The notes beneath the pieces are model-generated. The model did not search any database, was not told the origin of the DNA, and worked only from the letters and a program-made list of their open reading frames with translations. Below are positions 47,786 through 59,832 of a DNA stretch of 64,000 nucleotides, piece after piece (position 1 is the stretch's first letter; each line of letters opens with the position of its first letter). The position numbers and the translations under genes are program-made. This DNA is from Liolophura sinensis (lineage: Eukaryota; Mollusca; Polyplacophora; Chitonida; Chitonidae), in contig NC_088304.1 in the NCBI RefSeq assembly GCF_032854445.1, positions 30,015,732 through 30,079,731 on the forward strand, in the 5' to 3' direction.

Positions 47786-47947
47786 ATACTTACCTGGCAC
47801 AGGGGCTACCGTGATCAATCAGGCGGTGCCCCCAGGGCGAGGCCTTCCCATTGCACTTCGGTGGGCTGACCCCTGCGATCGCCCCAAATGTGGGCGACTC
47901 GGGTGCGTAATTTTTACTCAGGGGGACTGCGTTCGCGCTATCCCCTT
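47786..47947 (+). ncRNA. U1: U1 snRNA, unit 16
   Basis: Same as the unit 2 RNA. Confidence 0.97.
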
Positions 47948-49015
47948 TCATGAACCTAAGTGAAAAACAGAATACAAACATCAACACTTGTCCTTAGTCG
48001 GAGATGCGCATCTGGATTAGACAGCCACCACTGCACTGCTGTGTACAGGCACGTGCGCACTTCGTGTAGGGTTGGTCGCAGACGTTTGGCATGCATGTGA
48101 CAGCGGCATCCAAGGCAAGTTTTCTGCACGTACCGTAAGCTGGGGTGAATTGGGACGATTTTTGTAGTCTTTTCTTTCTGTGCTTCAGAATATCTGATAT
48201 AATAAGGACTTTTTCTTCTTATCAGTTTGCATTTAATATATGGGTTCAGCCAGCATCAGTACAAGTCTTAAATGTATAAGAGTCTGCGATTTTTTTTTGT
48301 TTGAAAGTTGTCCGAATTCCCCCCCCCCCCCCACCCCCACCACAGGAGGTGGTGACTTCGGACATTTACTTTACACCAACACATAAACGAGATAAGCCAA
48401 CCAAAGGGTTGGTTTCGGACTTTAATTAGGTTTTTAAAAAATACAAATTTTAACTTAAACATCTCAGGATGTTTGAAAAGTTATAAATGCACGTGTTTTG
48501 CTTAACAATGAAACAAATTTGAGAAACCGCAATCACGTTTACACCATTTGGGAGCATAATTTTACAGTTTAAAAACAAAAGCTATGCAACACACAGTTCA
48601 AATACGGAACAGAACGTCTCTAGAATTCCTTTTGTTGACTATGGGATCCATTCACTGGCGTCAGCCGCAAATTTGAGCAGACCTCTTCGCAGTGTTTGTG
48701 GTTGATTAAGTGCTCCAACTATTTGGTCGAAATCCACTAATGCACAGTCTTCTTCTTTGGGGTGAACAAATACATTTGTCTGCAGACTTTTTCTTCTTAG
48801 AAAAGAAACCTCAAGATCCCCATCTGAATAATACACGGTGTCGATCCTTCCGATGAACAGTTTCTTCACACGATCCCCGAGCCGCACTAATACCCACTGA
48901 TCTACATGTAACTCCTTAATTGACTTCACGTTAACCACGCCAGTTAGTCCAGTCCTTCCACTGCTTCGCTGAGCATTTCCCGATGACGAGGTTCCCTGGA
49001 CACCTTCTGTTTCTA

Positions 49016-50548
49016 TACTATCCAAAAAAAGAAACGCATAGGTGTTTTGTTTTATTTTAAAATGAAATAAATACATTTTGTCTTCATTTCATGAGCAAAA
49101 TGTGTTTTAATATTGTTAATAGTCACAGTTAGCACACATTTTATTCCTCAAAACATTTCTTGGTTGAAAATGTTGAGTTTGGAGGCCGTTTTTGGAAGAA
49201 GTAAAAAATACAGCACCACACTGCATCACGTGCAGTCTTACACGCCGAACTTACGCATGGAAAGCATGCAGTGTATGACTATAAAACCGCAACTTCGGGC
49301 CGGAAATCGGCGTCTTTCAAGTGGTGTTTTCAAGCTGATTCAACATGTCACGTCTTGACACTGTCACAAGAAATATTGCCATTGGAAGACTTCAAGCTGG
49401 AGAGTCCCAATCGTCCATTTCTAGGCGTCTACACGTCAGCCAGAGCACGATTTCACGGCTTGCTGCCCGCTACAACAATACTGGGACAACAAATGACCGT
49501 CGGCGTTCAGGTCGACCACGTGTCATTACAGCAGCCCAAGATCGCTACATAAGGGTCCTCCATTTGCGTGACCGTTGTGCTACAGCTGAAAGCACAGCAG
49601 CCAGCATACCGGGACTGAGGAGGATATCAGGTCAGGCAGTGCGGAACAGGCTGAGGGAACATGGACTGAGAGCCAGGAGGCCCTATGTTGGGATCGTGCT
49701 GCGTCCTCACCATCGCGCCAATCGCCTCCGATGGTGTAACAACGTGACTGCATGGAATCTACGCAACTGGCGACGCATTTGGTTCAGTGATGAGTCCAGA
49801 TTCCTATTGCAGAGAGGTGATGGTAGAAACAGGGTTTACAGACGTGCTCACGAACGTTATGCCCCTAACTGCGTACGCCAAGTGGACAGATTTGGTGGAG
49901 GGAGTGTGATGATGTGGGCAGCAATATCGTATACTGGTCGTACAAATCTTGTCCACGTTCAGGGAAATCTTACGGCCGTACGCTACCGAGACACCATCCT
50001 GCAGCCACACCTCTTACCTGTCATTGACGTTCAGCGGGAGTTGTTCCAGCAGGACAACGCCATACCGCACACGGCACGTGTCACAAGGGACTTCCTCGCC
50101 GAAAACAATGTAAATGTGCTACCCTAGCCGTCCCGTTCCCCGAATCTTAACCCAATTGAGCATCTGTGGGATGAACTTGATCGACGTCTACGCCAACGTC
50201 AACCTCAACCCCAAACGCTTCAAGAGCAAGTTGCATGTTTGCAGGAGGAGTGGCAGAACATTCCCCAGGCCTCTATCCAGCGTCTCATCCAGTCCATGAC
50301 AAGGCGTGTCAGAACTGTTATTCGTGCCCGTGGTGGTCACAACAGATAATGACATTCCACTCAAGTGGGAGACTCATTGTGAGTGTCTTACCTCAAGTTG
50401 ATGGCCTTGTTGTCTAGATATGGACCCTTACTTAATCTGTGTAAAAAAATATTTGCAGAATAGCAATTCTTATTTAGCTATGCATAATTGAAAAGACTGC
50501 ATCACCTCCGCAAAAAACCGGGTTATGCGTTTCTTTTTTTGGATAGTA
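49016..50548 (+). mobile_element. Tc1-type transposon, 1533 bp, with TA duplication
   Basis: Perfect 25-bp terminal inverted repeats at 49016-49040 and 50524-50548, beginning TACTATCCAAAAAAAGAAAC. TA target duplications lie at 49014-49015 and 50549-50550; the exact fit of the flanking relic frame confirms the ends. One transposase gene fills the interior. Perfect repeats and absence from the other units mark a young insertion. Confidence 0.96.
49345..50349 (+). pseudogene. Tc1-type DD34E transposase with one in-frame stop
   Basis: ATG 49345 opens a frame with an N-terminal helix-turn-helix (GESQSSISRRLHVSQSTISR), a GRPR hook-like motif (residues 56-59), the first Asp in WFSDESRF, the second in QQDNAIPHTA, and the Glu in NPIEHLWDELD, 34 residues after the second Asp. 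A TAG at 50125-50127 interrupts the frame just after NVLP, where relatives usually have Trp before PSRSP; it then stays open to TAA 50347-50349. About 334 codons in all, normal for Tc1. This single nonsense change makes the copy probably non-autonomous, though its ends look usable by a transposase supplied from elsewhere. Confidence 0.95.
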
Positions 50549-51303
50549 TATATTATCGCAATGGCTGCTAACCCCTTTATCGGAATCTCCACCTTCTGTG
50601 CTCTCAGACGACGCTTCTGTAGATTGCTCTTCTCCTGAACTTGTTTCCTCGGAGTCACTAGTTTCACCGTTGTCATCATCATTGTGGGATAAATCCTCTG
50701 AAGAAACACTTTTTCCCGGCTCAACACGAAGACGCTTTGCTCGTTTCTTTGGCTGTTTACAATCTGCACCACGCATGTCTTTCAACAACGCTATTAATGC
50801 GCCATCCACTCCATGGCCTCCTGCTCCTTCAGGAGTTTTCTCGGTTTCCCTGGGAATCCTATCAAGAACAGGGGTTGGGTCGTGAGGGACAATGCCGCAC
50901 TTTTTAAACGCAGATTTTACATTTTCGCTCTGAGTGGTAGATAATTTCTCTGAAAGTTCATGAAGTAGCCGTGGGAATACATCTTTTGCAACAGTAACGA
51001 TACTATTGTATACTTTTATTGGCTCACTGTCCGAATTCACCACGTTGTCCGAAGTCACCCCAATTTACGGTACTGATGGACAGAATATAACCAAAGGAGT
51101 GAAAAAGGTTTTAACACTGACAGAGATTGGGTGCCAAAGGAAAGTGAGGAAAGCTCGTATTTGACGAGAGACAGAACACCCACTCAAGTCTCGTGCGCAC
51201 TTCGTGCGTTTTGTGCCGGGCCAAGACGGCCAGCCATTTGCGGTTCGCCCAAGCCGGACACGGGCCGTCTTTCACCAGTTTGAGTGGTGAGGCAGATCAA
51301 ATC

Positions 51304-51465
51304 ATACTTACCTGGCACAGGGGCTACCGTGATCAATCAGGCGGTGCCCCCAGGGCGAGGCCTTCCCATTGCACTTCGGTGGGCTGACCCCTGCGATCGC
51401 CCCAAATGTGGGCGACTCGGGTGCGTAATTTTTACTCAGGGGGACTGCGTTCGCGCTATCCCCTT
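51304..51465 (+). ncRNA. U1: U1 snRNA, unit 17
   Basis: Same as the unit 2 RNA. Confidence 0.97.
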
Positions 51466-51650
51466 TCATGAACCTAAGTGAAAAACAGAATACAAACATC
51501 AACACTTGTCCTTAGTCGGAGATGCGCATCTGGATTAGACAGCCACCACTGCACTGCTGTGTACAGGCACGTGCGCACTTCGTGTAGGGTTGGTCGCAGA
51601 CGTTTGGCATGCATGTGACAGCGGCATCCAAGGCAAGTTTTCTGCACGTA

Positions 51651-53046
51651 CCGTAAGCTGGGGTGAATTGGGACGATTTTTGTAGTCTTTTCTTTCTGTG
51701 CTTCAGAATATCTGATATAATAAGGACTTTTTCTTCTTATCAGTTTGCATTTAATATATGGGTTCAGCCAGCATCAGTACAAGTCTTAAATGTATAAGAG
51801 TCTGCGATTTTTTTTTGTTTGAAAGTTGTCCGAATTCCCCCCCCCCCCCCCCACAGGAGGTGGTGACTTCGGACATTTACTTTACACCAACACATAAACG
51901 AGATAAGCCAACCAAAGGGTTGGTTTCGGACTTTAATTAGGTTTTTAAAAAATACAAATTTTAACTTAAACATCTCAGGATGTTTGAAAAGTTATAAATG
52001 CACGTGTTTTGCTTAACAATGAAACAAATTTGAGAAACCGCAATCACGTTTACACCATTTGGGAGCATAATTTTACAGTTTAAAAACAAAAGCTATGCAA
52101 CACACAGTTCAAATACGGAACAGAACGTCTCTAGAATTCCTTTTGTTGACTATGGGATCCATTCACTGGCGTCAGCCGCAAATTTGAGCAGACCTCTTCG
52201 CAGTGTTTGTGGTTGATTAAGTGCTCCAACTATTTGGTCGAAATCCACTAATGCACAGTCTTCTTCTTTGGGGTGAACAAATACATTTGTCTGCAGACTT
52301 TTTCTTCTTAGAAAAGAAACCTCAAGATCCCCATCTGAATAATACACGGTGTCGATCCTTCCGATGAACAGTTTCTTCACACGATCCCCGAGCCGCACTA
52401 ATACCCACTGATCTACATGTAACTCCTTAATTGACTTCACGTTAACCACGCCAGTTAGTCCAGTCCTTCCACTGCTTCGCTGAGCATTTCCCGATGACGA
52501 GGTTCCCTGGACACCTTCTGTTTCTATATTATCGCAATGGCTGCTAACCCCTTTATCGGAATCTCCACCTTCTGTGCTCTCAGACGACGCTTCTGTAGAT
52601 TGCTCTTCTCCTGAACTTGTTTCCTCGGAGTCACTAGTTTCACCGTTGTCATCATCATTGTGGGATAAATCCTCTGAAGAAACACTTTTTCCCGGCTCAA
52701 CACGAAGACGCTTTGCTCGTTTCTTTGGCTGTTTACAATCTGCACCACGCATGTCTTTCAACAACGCTATTAATGCGCCATCCACTCCATGGCCTCCTGC
52801 TCCTTCAGGAGTTTTCTCGGTTTCCCTGGGAATCCTATCAAGAACAGGGGTTGGGTCGTGAGGGACAATGCCGCACTCTTTAAACGCAGATTTTACATTT
52901 TCGCTCTGAGTGGTAGATAATTTCTCTGAAAGTTCATGAAGTAGCCGTGGGAATACATCTTTTGCAACAGTAACGATACTATTGTATACTTTTATTGGCT
53001 CACTGTCCGAATTCACCACGTTGTCCGAAGTCACCCCAATTTACGG
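51651..53046 (-). mobile_element. Transposon relic, unit 17
   Basis: Uninterrupted C-tract, intact ends. Confidence 0.88.
52150..53034 (-). pseudogene. Transposase C-terminal remnant, unit 17 (open)
   Basis: 294 codons, Glu53/Asp66. Confidence 0.85.
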
Positions 53047-53279
53047 TACTGATGGACAGAATATAACCAAAGGAGTGAAAAAGGTTTTAACACTGACAGA
53101 GATTGGGTGCCAAAGGAAAGTGAGGAAAGCTCGTATTTGACGAGAGACAGAACACCCACTCAAGTCTCGTGCGCACTTCGTGCGTTTTGTGCCGGGCCAA
53201 GACGGCCAGCCATTTGCGGTTCGCCCAAGCCGGACACGGGCCGTCTTTCACCAGTTTGAGTGGTGAGGCAGATCAAATC

Positions 53280-53441
53280 ATACTTACCTGGCACAGGGGC
53301 TACCGTGATCAATCAGGCGGTGCCCCCAGGGCGAGGCCTTCCCATTGCACTTCGGTGGGCTGACCCCTGCGATCGCCCCAAATGTGGGCGACTCGGGTGC
53401 GTAATTTTTACTCAGGGGGACTGCGTTCGCGCTATCCCCTT
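53280..53441 (+). ncRNA. U1: U1 snRNA, unit 18
   Basis: Same as the unit 2 RNA, although the relic in this unit is among the most diverged. Confidence 0.97.
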
Positions 53442-53626
53442 TCATGAACCTAAGTGAAAAACAGAATACAAACATCAACACTTGTCCTTAGTCGGAGATG
53501 CGCATCTGGATTAGACAGCCACCACTGCACTGCTGTGTACAGGCACGTGCGCACTTCGTGTAGGGTTGGTCGCAGACGTTTGGCATGCATGTGACAGCGG
53601 CATCCAAGGCAAGTTTTCTGCACGTA

Positions 53627-55016
53627 CCGTAAGCTGGGGTGAATTGGGACGATTTTTGTAGTCTTTTCTTTCTGTGCTTCAGAATATCTGATATAATAAG
53701 GACTTTTTCTTCTTATCAGTTTGCATTTAATATATGGGTTCAGCCAGCATCAGTACAAGTCTTAAATGTATAAGAGTCTGCGATTTTTTTTTGTTTGAAA
53801 GTTGTCCGAATCCCCCCCCCCCACAGGAGGTGGTGACTTCGGACATTTACTTTACACCAACACATAAACGAGATAAGCCAACCAAAGGGTTGGTTTCGGA
53901 CTTTAATTAGGTTTTTAAAAAATACAAATTTTAACTTAAACATCTCAGGATGTTTGAAAAGTTATAAATGCACGTGTTTTGCTTAACAACGAAACAAATT
54001 TGAGAAACTGCAATCACATTTACACCATTTGGGAGCATAATTTTACAGTTTAAAAACAAAAGCTATGCAACACACAGTTCAAATACGGAACAGAACGTCT
54101 CTAGAATTCCTTTTGTTGACTATGGGATCCATTCACTGGCGTCAGCCGCAAATTTGAGCAGACCTCTTCGCAGTGTTTGTGGTTGATTAAGTGCTCCAAC
54201 TATTTGGTCGAAATCCACTAATGCACTGTCTTCTTCTTTGGGGTGAACAAATACATTTGTCTGCAGACTTTTTCTTCTTAGAAAAGAAACCTCAAGATCC
54301 CCATCTGAATAATACACGGTGTCGATCCTTCCGATGAACAGTTTCTTCACACGATCCCCGAGCCGCACTAATACCCACTGATCTACATGTAACTCCTTAA
54401 TTGACTTCACGTTAACCACGCCAGTTAGTCCAGTCCTTCCACTGCTTCGCTGAGCATTTCCCGATGACGAGGTTCCCTGGACGCCTTCTGTTTCTATATT
54501 ATCGCAATGGCTGCTAACCCCTTTATCGGAATCTCCACCTTCTGTGCTCTCAGACGACGCTTCTGTAGATTGCTCTTCTCCTGAACTTGTTTCCTCGGAG
54601 TCACTAGTTTCACCGTTGTCATCATCATTGTGGGATAAATCCTCTGAAGAAACACTTTTTCCCGGCTCAACACGAAGACGCTTTGCTCGTTTCTTTGGCT
54701 GTTTACAATCTGCACCACGCATGTCTTTCAACAACGCTATTAATGCGCCATCCACTCCATGGCCTCCTGCTCCTTCAGGAGTTTTCTCGGTTTCCCTGGG
54801 AATCCTATCAAGAACAGGGGTTGGGTCGTGAGGGACAATGCCGCACTTTTTAAACGCAGATTTTACATTTTCGCTCTGAGTGGTAGATAATTTCTCTGAA
54901 AGTTCATGAAGTAGCCGTGGGAATACATCTTTTGCAACAGTAACGATACTATTGTATACTTTTATTGGCTCACTGTCCGAATTCACCACGTTGTCCGAAG
55001 TCACCCCAATTTACGG
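53627..55016 (-). mobile_element. Transposon relic, unit 18 (diverged)
   Basis: Short C-tract after CCGAATCC (one T fewer), plus private changes AACAACGAAAC, GAAACTGCAATCACATTTAC and a G at 54483. Confidence 0.88.
54120..55004 (-). pseudogene. Transposase C-terminal remnant, unit 18 (open)
   Basis: 294 codons, Lys53/Asp66, with a private Cys-to-Ser change in KEEDCALVDFD. Confidence 0.85.
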
Positions 55017-55249
55017 TACTGATGGACAGAATATAACCAAAGGAGTGAAAAAGGTTTTAACACTGACAGAGATTGGGTGCCAAAGGAAAGTGAGGAAAGC
55101 TCGTATTTGACGAGAGACAGAACACCCACTCAAGTCTCGTGCGCACTTCGTGCGTTTTGTGCCGGGCCAAGACGGCCAGCCATTTGCGGTTCGCCCAAGC
55201 CGGACACGGGCCGTCTTTCACCAGTTTGAGTGGTGAGGCAGATCAAATC

Positions 55250-55411
55250 ATACTTACCTGGCACAGGGGCTACCGTGATCAATCAGGCGGTGCCCCCAGG
55301 GCGAGGCCTTCCCATTGCACTTCGGTGGGCTGACCCCTGCGATCGCCCCAAATGTGGGCGACTCGGGTGCGTAATTTTTACTCAGGGGGACTGCGTTCGC
55401 GCTATCCCCTT
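55250..55411 (+). ncRNA. U1: U1 snRNA, unit 19
   Basis: Same as the unit 2 RNA. Confidence 0.97.
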
Positions 55412-56094
55412 TCATGAACCTAAGTGAAAAACAGAATACAAACATCAACACTTGTCCTTAGTCGGAGATGCGCATCTGGATTAGACAGCCACCACTGCAC
55501 TGCTGTGTACAGGCACGTGCGCACTTCGTGTAGGGTTGGTCGCAGACGTTTGGCATGCATGTGACAGCGGCATCCAAGGCAAGTTTTCTGCACGTACCGT
55601 AAGCTGGGGTGAATTGGGACGATTTTTGTAGTCTTTTCTTTCTGTGCTTCAGAATATCTGATATAATAAGGACTTTTTCTTCTTATCAGTTTGCATTTAA
55701 TATATGGGTTCAGTCAGCATCAGTACAAGTCTTAAATGTATAAGAGTCTGCGATTTTTTTTTGTTTGAAAGTTGTCCGAATTCCCCCCCCCCCCCCCACA
55801 GGAGGTGGTGACTTCGGACATTTACTTTACACCAACACATAAACGAGATAAGCCAACCAAAGGGTTGGTTTCGGACTTTAATTAGGTTTTTAAAAAATAC
55901 AAATTTTAACTTAAACATCTCAGGATGTTTGAAAAGTTATAAATGCACGTGTTTTGCTTAACAATGAAACAAATTTGAGAAACCGCAATCACGTTTACAC
56001 CATTTGGGAGCATAATTTTACAGTTTAAAAACAAAAGCTATGCAACACACAGTTCAAATACGGAACAGAACGTCTCTAGAATTCCTTTTGTTGA

Positions 56095-57268
56095 CTATGG
56101 GATCCATTCACTGGCGTCAGCCGCAAATTTGAGCAGACCTCTTCGCAGTGTTTGTGGTTGATTAAGTGCTCCAACTATTTGGTCGAAATCCACTAATGCA
56201 CAGTCTTCTTCTTTGGGGTGAACAAATACATTTGTCTGCAGACTTTTTCTTCTTAGAAAAGAAACCTCAAGATCCCCATCTGAATAATACACGGTGTCGA
56301 TCCTTCCGATGAACAGTTTCTTCACACGATCCCCGAGCCGCACTAATACCCACTGATCTACATGTAACTCCTTAATTGACTTCACGTTAACCACGCCAGT
56401 TAGTCCAGTCCTTCCACTGCTTCGCTGAGCATTTCCCGATGACGAGGTTCCCTGGACGCCTTCTGTTTCTATATTATCGCAATGGCTGCTAACCCCTTTA
56501 TCGGAATCTCCACCTTCTGTGCTCTCAGACGACGCTTCTGTAGATTGCTCTTCTCCTGAACTTGTTTCCTCGGAGTCACTAGTTTCACCGTTGTCATCAT
56601 CATTGTGGGATAAATCCTCTGAAGAAACACTTTTTCCCGGGGGCCTCCGTGGCTCAGTCGGTTAGCGCGCTAGCGCAGCGTAATGACCCAGAAGCCTCTC
56701 ACCAATGCGGTCGCTGTGAGTTCAAGACCAGCTTATGCTGCCTTCCTCTCCGGCCGTACGTGGGAAGGTCTGCCAGAAACCTGCGGATGGTCGTGGGTTT
56801 CCCCCGGGCTGTGCCCGGTTTCCACCCACCATAATGCTGGCCGCCGTCGTATAAGTGAAATATTCTTGAGTACGGCGTAAAACACCAATCAAAAAAAAAA
56901 AAAAAAAAAAAAAAAAAACTTTTTCCCGGCTCAACACGAAGACACTTTGCTCGTTTCTTTGGCTGTTTACAATCTGCACCACGCATGTCTTTCAACAACG
57001 CTATTAATGCGCCATCCACTCCATGGCCTCCTGCTCCTTCAGGAGTTTTCTCGGTTTCCCTGGGAATCCTATCAAGAACAGGGGTTGGGTCGTGAGGGAC
57101 AATGCCGCACTTTTTAAACGCAGATTTTACATTTTCGCTCTGAGTGGTAGATAATTTCTCTGAAAGTTCATGAAGTAGCCGTGGGAATACATCTTTTGCA
57201 ACAGTAACGATACTATTCTATACTTTTATTGGCTCACTGTCCGAATTCACCACGTTGTCCGAAGTCAC
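56095..57268 (-). pseudogene. Transposase C-terminal remnant, unit 19 (split by SINE)
   Basis: The pieces 56095-56639 (545 bp) and 56929-57268 (340 bp) sum to exactly 885 bp once one copy of the target duplication is removed. Lys53/Asp66. Confidence 0.9.
56640..56917 (+). mobile_element. SINE inserted in the unit 19 relic
   Basis: Same family as 10556 and 13321, with A-box TGGCTCAGTCGGTTAGC, a B-box region GAGTTCAAGACC, CGTAAAACACCAATC and a poly-A tail of about 26. The 11-bp target-site duplication ACTTTTTCCCG lies at 56629-56639 and 56918-56928. Confidence 0.96.
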
Positions 57269-57513
57269 CCCAATTTACGGTACTGATGGACAGAATATAA
57301 CCAAAGGAGTGAAAAAGGTTTTAACACTGACAGAGATTGGGTGCCAAAGGAAAGTGAGGAAAGCTCGTATTTGACGAGAGACAGAACACCCACTCAAGTC
57401 TCGTGCGCACTTCGTGCGTTTTGTGCCGGGCCAAGACGGCCAGCCATTTGCGGTTCGCCCAAGCCGGACACGGGCCGTCTTTCACCAGTTTGAGTGGTGA
57501 GGCAGATCAAATC

Positions 57514-57675
57514 ATACTTACCTGGCACAGGGGCTACCGTGATCAATCAGGCGGTGTCCCCAGGGCGAGGCTTTCCCATTGCACTTCGGTGGGCTGACCC
57601 CTGCGATCGCCCCAAATGTGGGCGACTCGGGTGCGTAATTTTTACTCAGGGGGACTGCGTTCGCGCTATCCCCTT
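57514..57675 (+). ncRNA. U1: U1 snRNA, unit 20 (two C-to-T changes)
   Basis: Differs from the unit 2 RNA at nt 44 (GCGGTGTCCCC) and nt 59 (GAGGCTTTCCC). The first lies in the lower stem of stem-loop I, where U can still pair with G; the second is on the 5' side of stem-loop II. Confidence 0.95.
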
Positions 57676-57860
57676 TCATGAACCTAAGTGAAAAACAGAA
57701 TACAAACATCAACACTTGTCCTTAGTCGGAGATGCGCATCTGGATTAGACAGCCACCACTGCACTGCTGTGTACAGGCACGTGCGCACTTCGTGTAGGGT
57801 TGGTCGCAGACGTTTGGCATGCATGTGACAGCGGCATCCAAGGCAAGTTTTCTGCACGTA

Positions 57861-59252
57861 CCGTAAGCTGGGGTGAATTGGGACGATTTTTGTAGTCTTT
57901 TCTTTCTGTGCTTCAGAATATCTGATATAATAAGGACTTTTTCTTCTTATCAGTTTGCATTTAATATATGGGTTCAGCCAGCATCAGTACAAGTCTTAAA
58001 TGTATAAGAGTCTGCGATTTTTTTTTGTTTGAAAGTTGTCCGATTTCCCCCCCCCCCAACAGGAGGTGGTGACTTCGGACATTTACTTTACACCAACACA
58101 TAAACGAGATAAGCCAACCAAAGGGTTGGTTTCGGACTTTAATTAGGTTTTTAAAAAATACAAATTTTAACTTAAACATCTCAGGATGTTTGAAAAGTTA
58201 TAAATGCACGTGTTTTGCTTAACAATGAAACAAATTTGAGAAACCGCAATCACGTTTACACCATTTGGGAGCATAATTTTACAGTTTAAAAACAAAAGCT
58301 ATGCAACACACAGTTCAAATACGGAACAGAACGTCTCTAGAATTCCTTTTGTTGACTATGGGATCCATTCACTGGCGTCAGCCGCAAATTTGAGCAGACC
58401 TCTTCGCAGTGTTTGTGGTTGATTAAGTGCTCCAACTATTTGGTCGAAATCCACTAATGCACAGTCTTCTTCTTTGGGGTGAACAAATACATTTGTCTGC
58501 AGACTTTTTCTTCTTAGAAAAGAAACCTCAAGATCCCCATCTGAATAATACACGGTGTCGATCCTTCCGATGAACAGTTTCTTCACACGATCCCCGAGCC
58601 GCACTAATACCCACTGATCTACATGTAACTCCTTAATTGACTTCACGTTAACCACGCCAGTTAGTCCAGTCCTTCCACTGCTTCGCTGAGCATTTCCCGA
58701 TGACGAGGTTCCCTGGACACCTTCTGTTTCTATATTATCGCAATGGCTGCTAACCCCTTTATCGGAATCTCCACCTTCTGTGCTCTCAGACGACGCTTCT
58801 GTAGATTGCTCTTCTCCTGAACTTGTTTCCTCGGAGTCACTAGTTTCACCGTTGTCATCATCATTGTGGGATAAATCCTCTGAAGAAACACTTTTTCCCG
58901 GCTCAACACGAAGACGCTTTGCTCGTTTCTTTGGCTGTTTACAATCTGCACCACGCATGTCTTTCAACAACGCTATTAATGCGCCATCCACTCCATGGCC
59001 TCCTGCTCCTTCAGGAGTTTTCTCGGTTTCCCTGGGAATCCTATCAAGAACAGGGGTTGGGTCGTGAGGGACAATGCCGCACTCTTTAAACGCAGATTTT
59101 ACATTTTCGCTCTGAGTGGTAGATAATTTCTCTGAAAGTTCATGAAGTAGCCGTGGGAATACATCTTTTGCAACAGTAACGATACTATTGTATACTTTTA
59201 TTGGCTCACTGTCCGAATTCACCACGTTGTCCGAAGTCACCCCAATTTACGG
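57861..59252 (-). mobile_element. Transposon relic, unit 20
   Basis: Private variant around the C-tract (CCGATTTCCC and CCAACAGGAGG), so the hairpin stem is weakened. Confidence 0.88.
58356..59240 (-). pseudogene. Transposase C-terminal remnant, unit 20 (open)
   Basis: 294 codons, Glu53/Asp66. Confidence 0.85.
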
Positions 59253-59485
59253 TACTGATGGACAGAATATAACCAAAGGAGTGAAAAAGGTTTTAACACT
59301 GACAGAGATTGGGTGCCAAAGGAAAGTGAGGAAAGCTCGTATTTGACGAGAGACAGAACACCCACTCAAGTCTCGTGCGCACTTCGTGCGTTTTGTGCCG
59401 GGCCAAGACGGCCAGCCATTTGCGGTTCGCCCAAGCCGGACACGGGCCGTCTTTCACCAGTTTGAGTGGTGAGGCAGATCAAATC

Positions 59486-59647
59486 ATACTTACCTGGCAC
59501 AGGGGCTACCGTGATCAATCAGGCGGTGCCCCCAGGGCGAGGCCTTCCCATTGCACTTCGGTGGGCTGACCCCTGCGATCGCCCCAAATGTGGGCGACTC
59601 GGGTGCGTAATTTTTACTCAGGGGGACTGCGTTCGCGCTATCCCCTT
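59486..59647 (+). ncRNA. U1: U1 snRNA, unit 21
   Basis: Same as the unit 2 RNA. Confidence 0.97.
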
Positions 59648-59832
59648 TCATGAACCTAAGTGAAAAACAGAATACAAACATCAACACTTGTCCTTAGTCG
59701 GAGATGCGCATCTGGATTAGACAGCCACCACTGCACTGCTGTGTACAGGCACGTGCGCACTTCGTGTAGGGTTGGTCGCAGACGTTTGGCATGCATGTGA
59801 CAGCGGCATCCAAGGCAAGTTTTCTGCACGTA

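Larger units (their letters stand above)
48639..51058 (-). pseudogene. Transposase C-terminal remnant, unit 16 (split by Tc1)
   Basis: The two pieces are 48639-49015 (377 bp) and 50551-51058 (508 bp), together exactly 885 bp as in intact copies. Lys53/Asp66. Confidence 0.9.
48133..51070 (-). mobile_element. Transposon relic, unit 16 (split by a Tc1 element)
   Basis: A standard relic with an ACCCCCACC-type C-tract, interrupted at 49016-50548. Removing the Tc1 element and one TA restores the normal unit length. Confidence 0.9.
55597..57280 (-). mobile_element. Transposon relic, unit 19 (split by a SINE)
   Basis: A standard relic interrupted at 56640-56928. It shares the G of unit 18 in GGACGCCTTCTG, so units 18 and 19 are close relatives. 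Confidence 0.9.
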
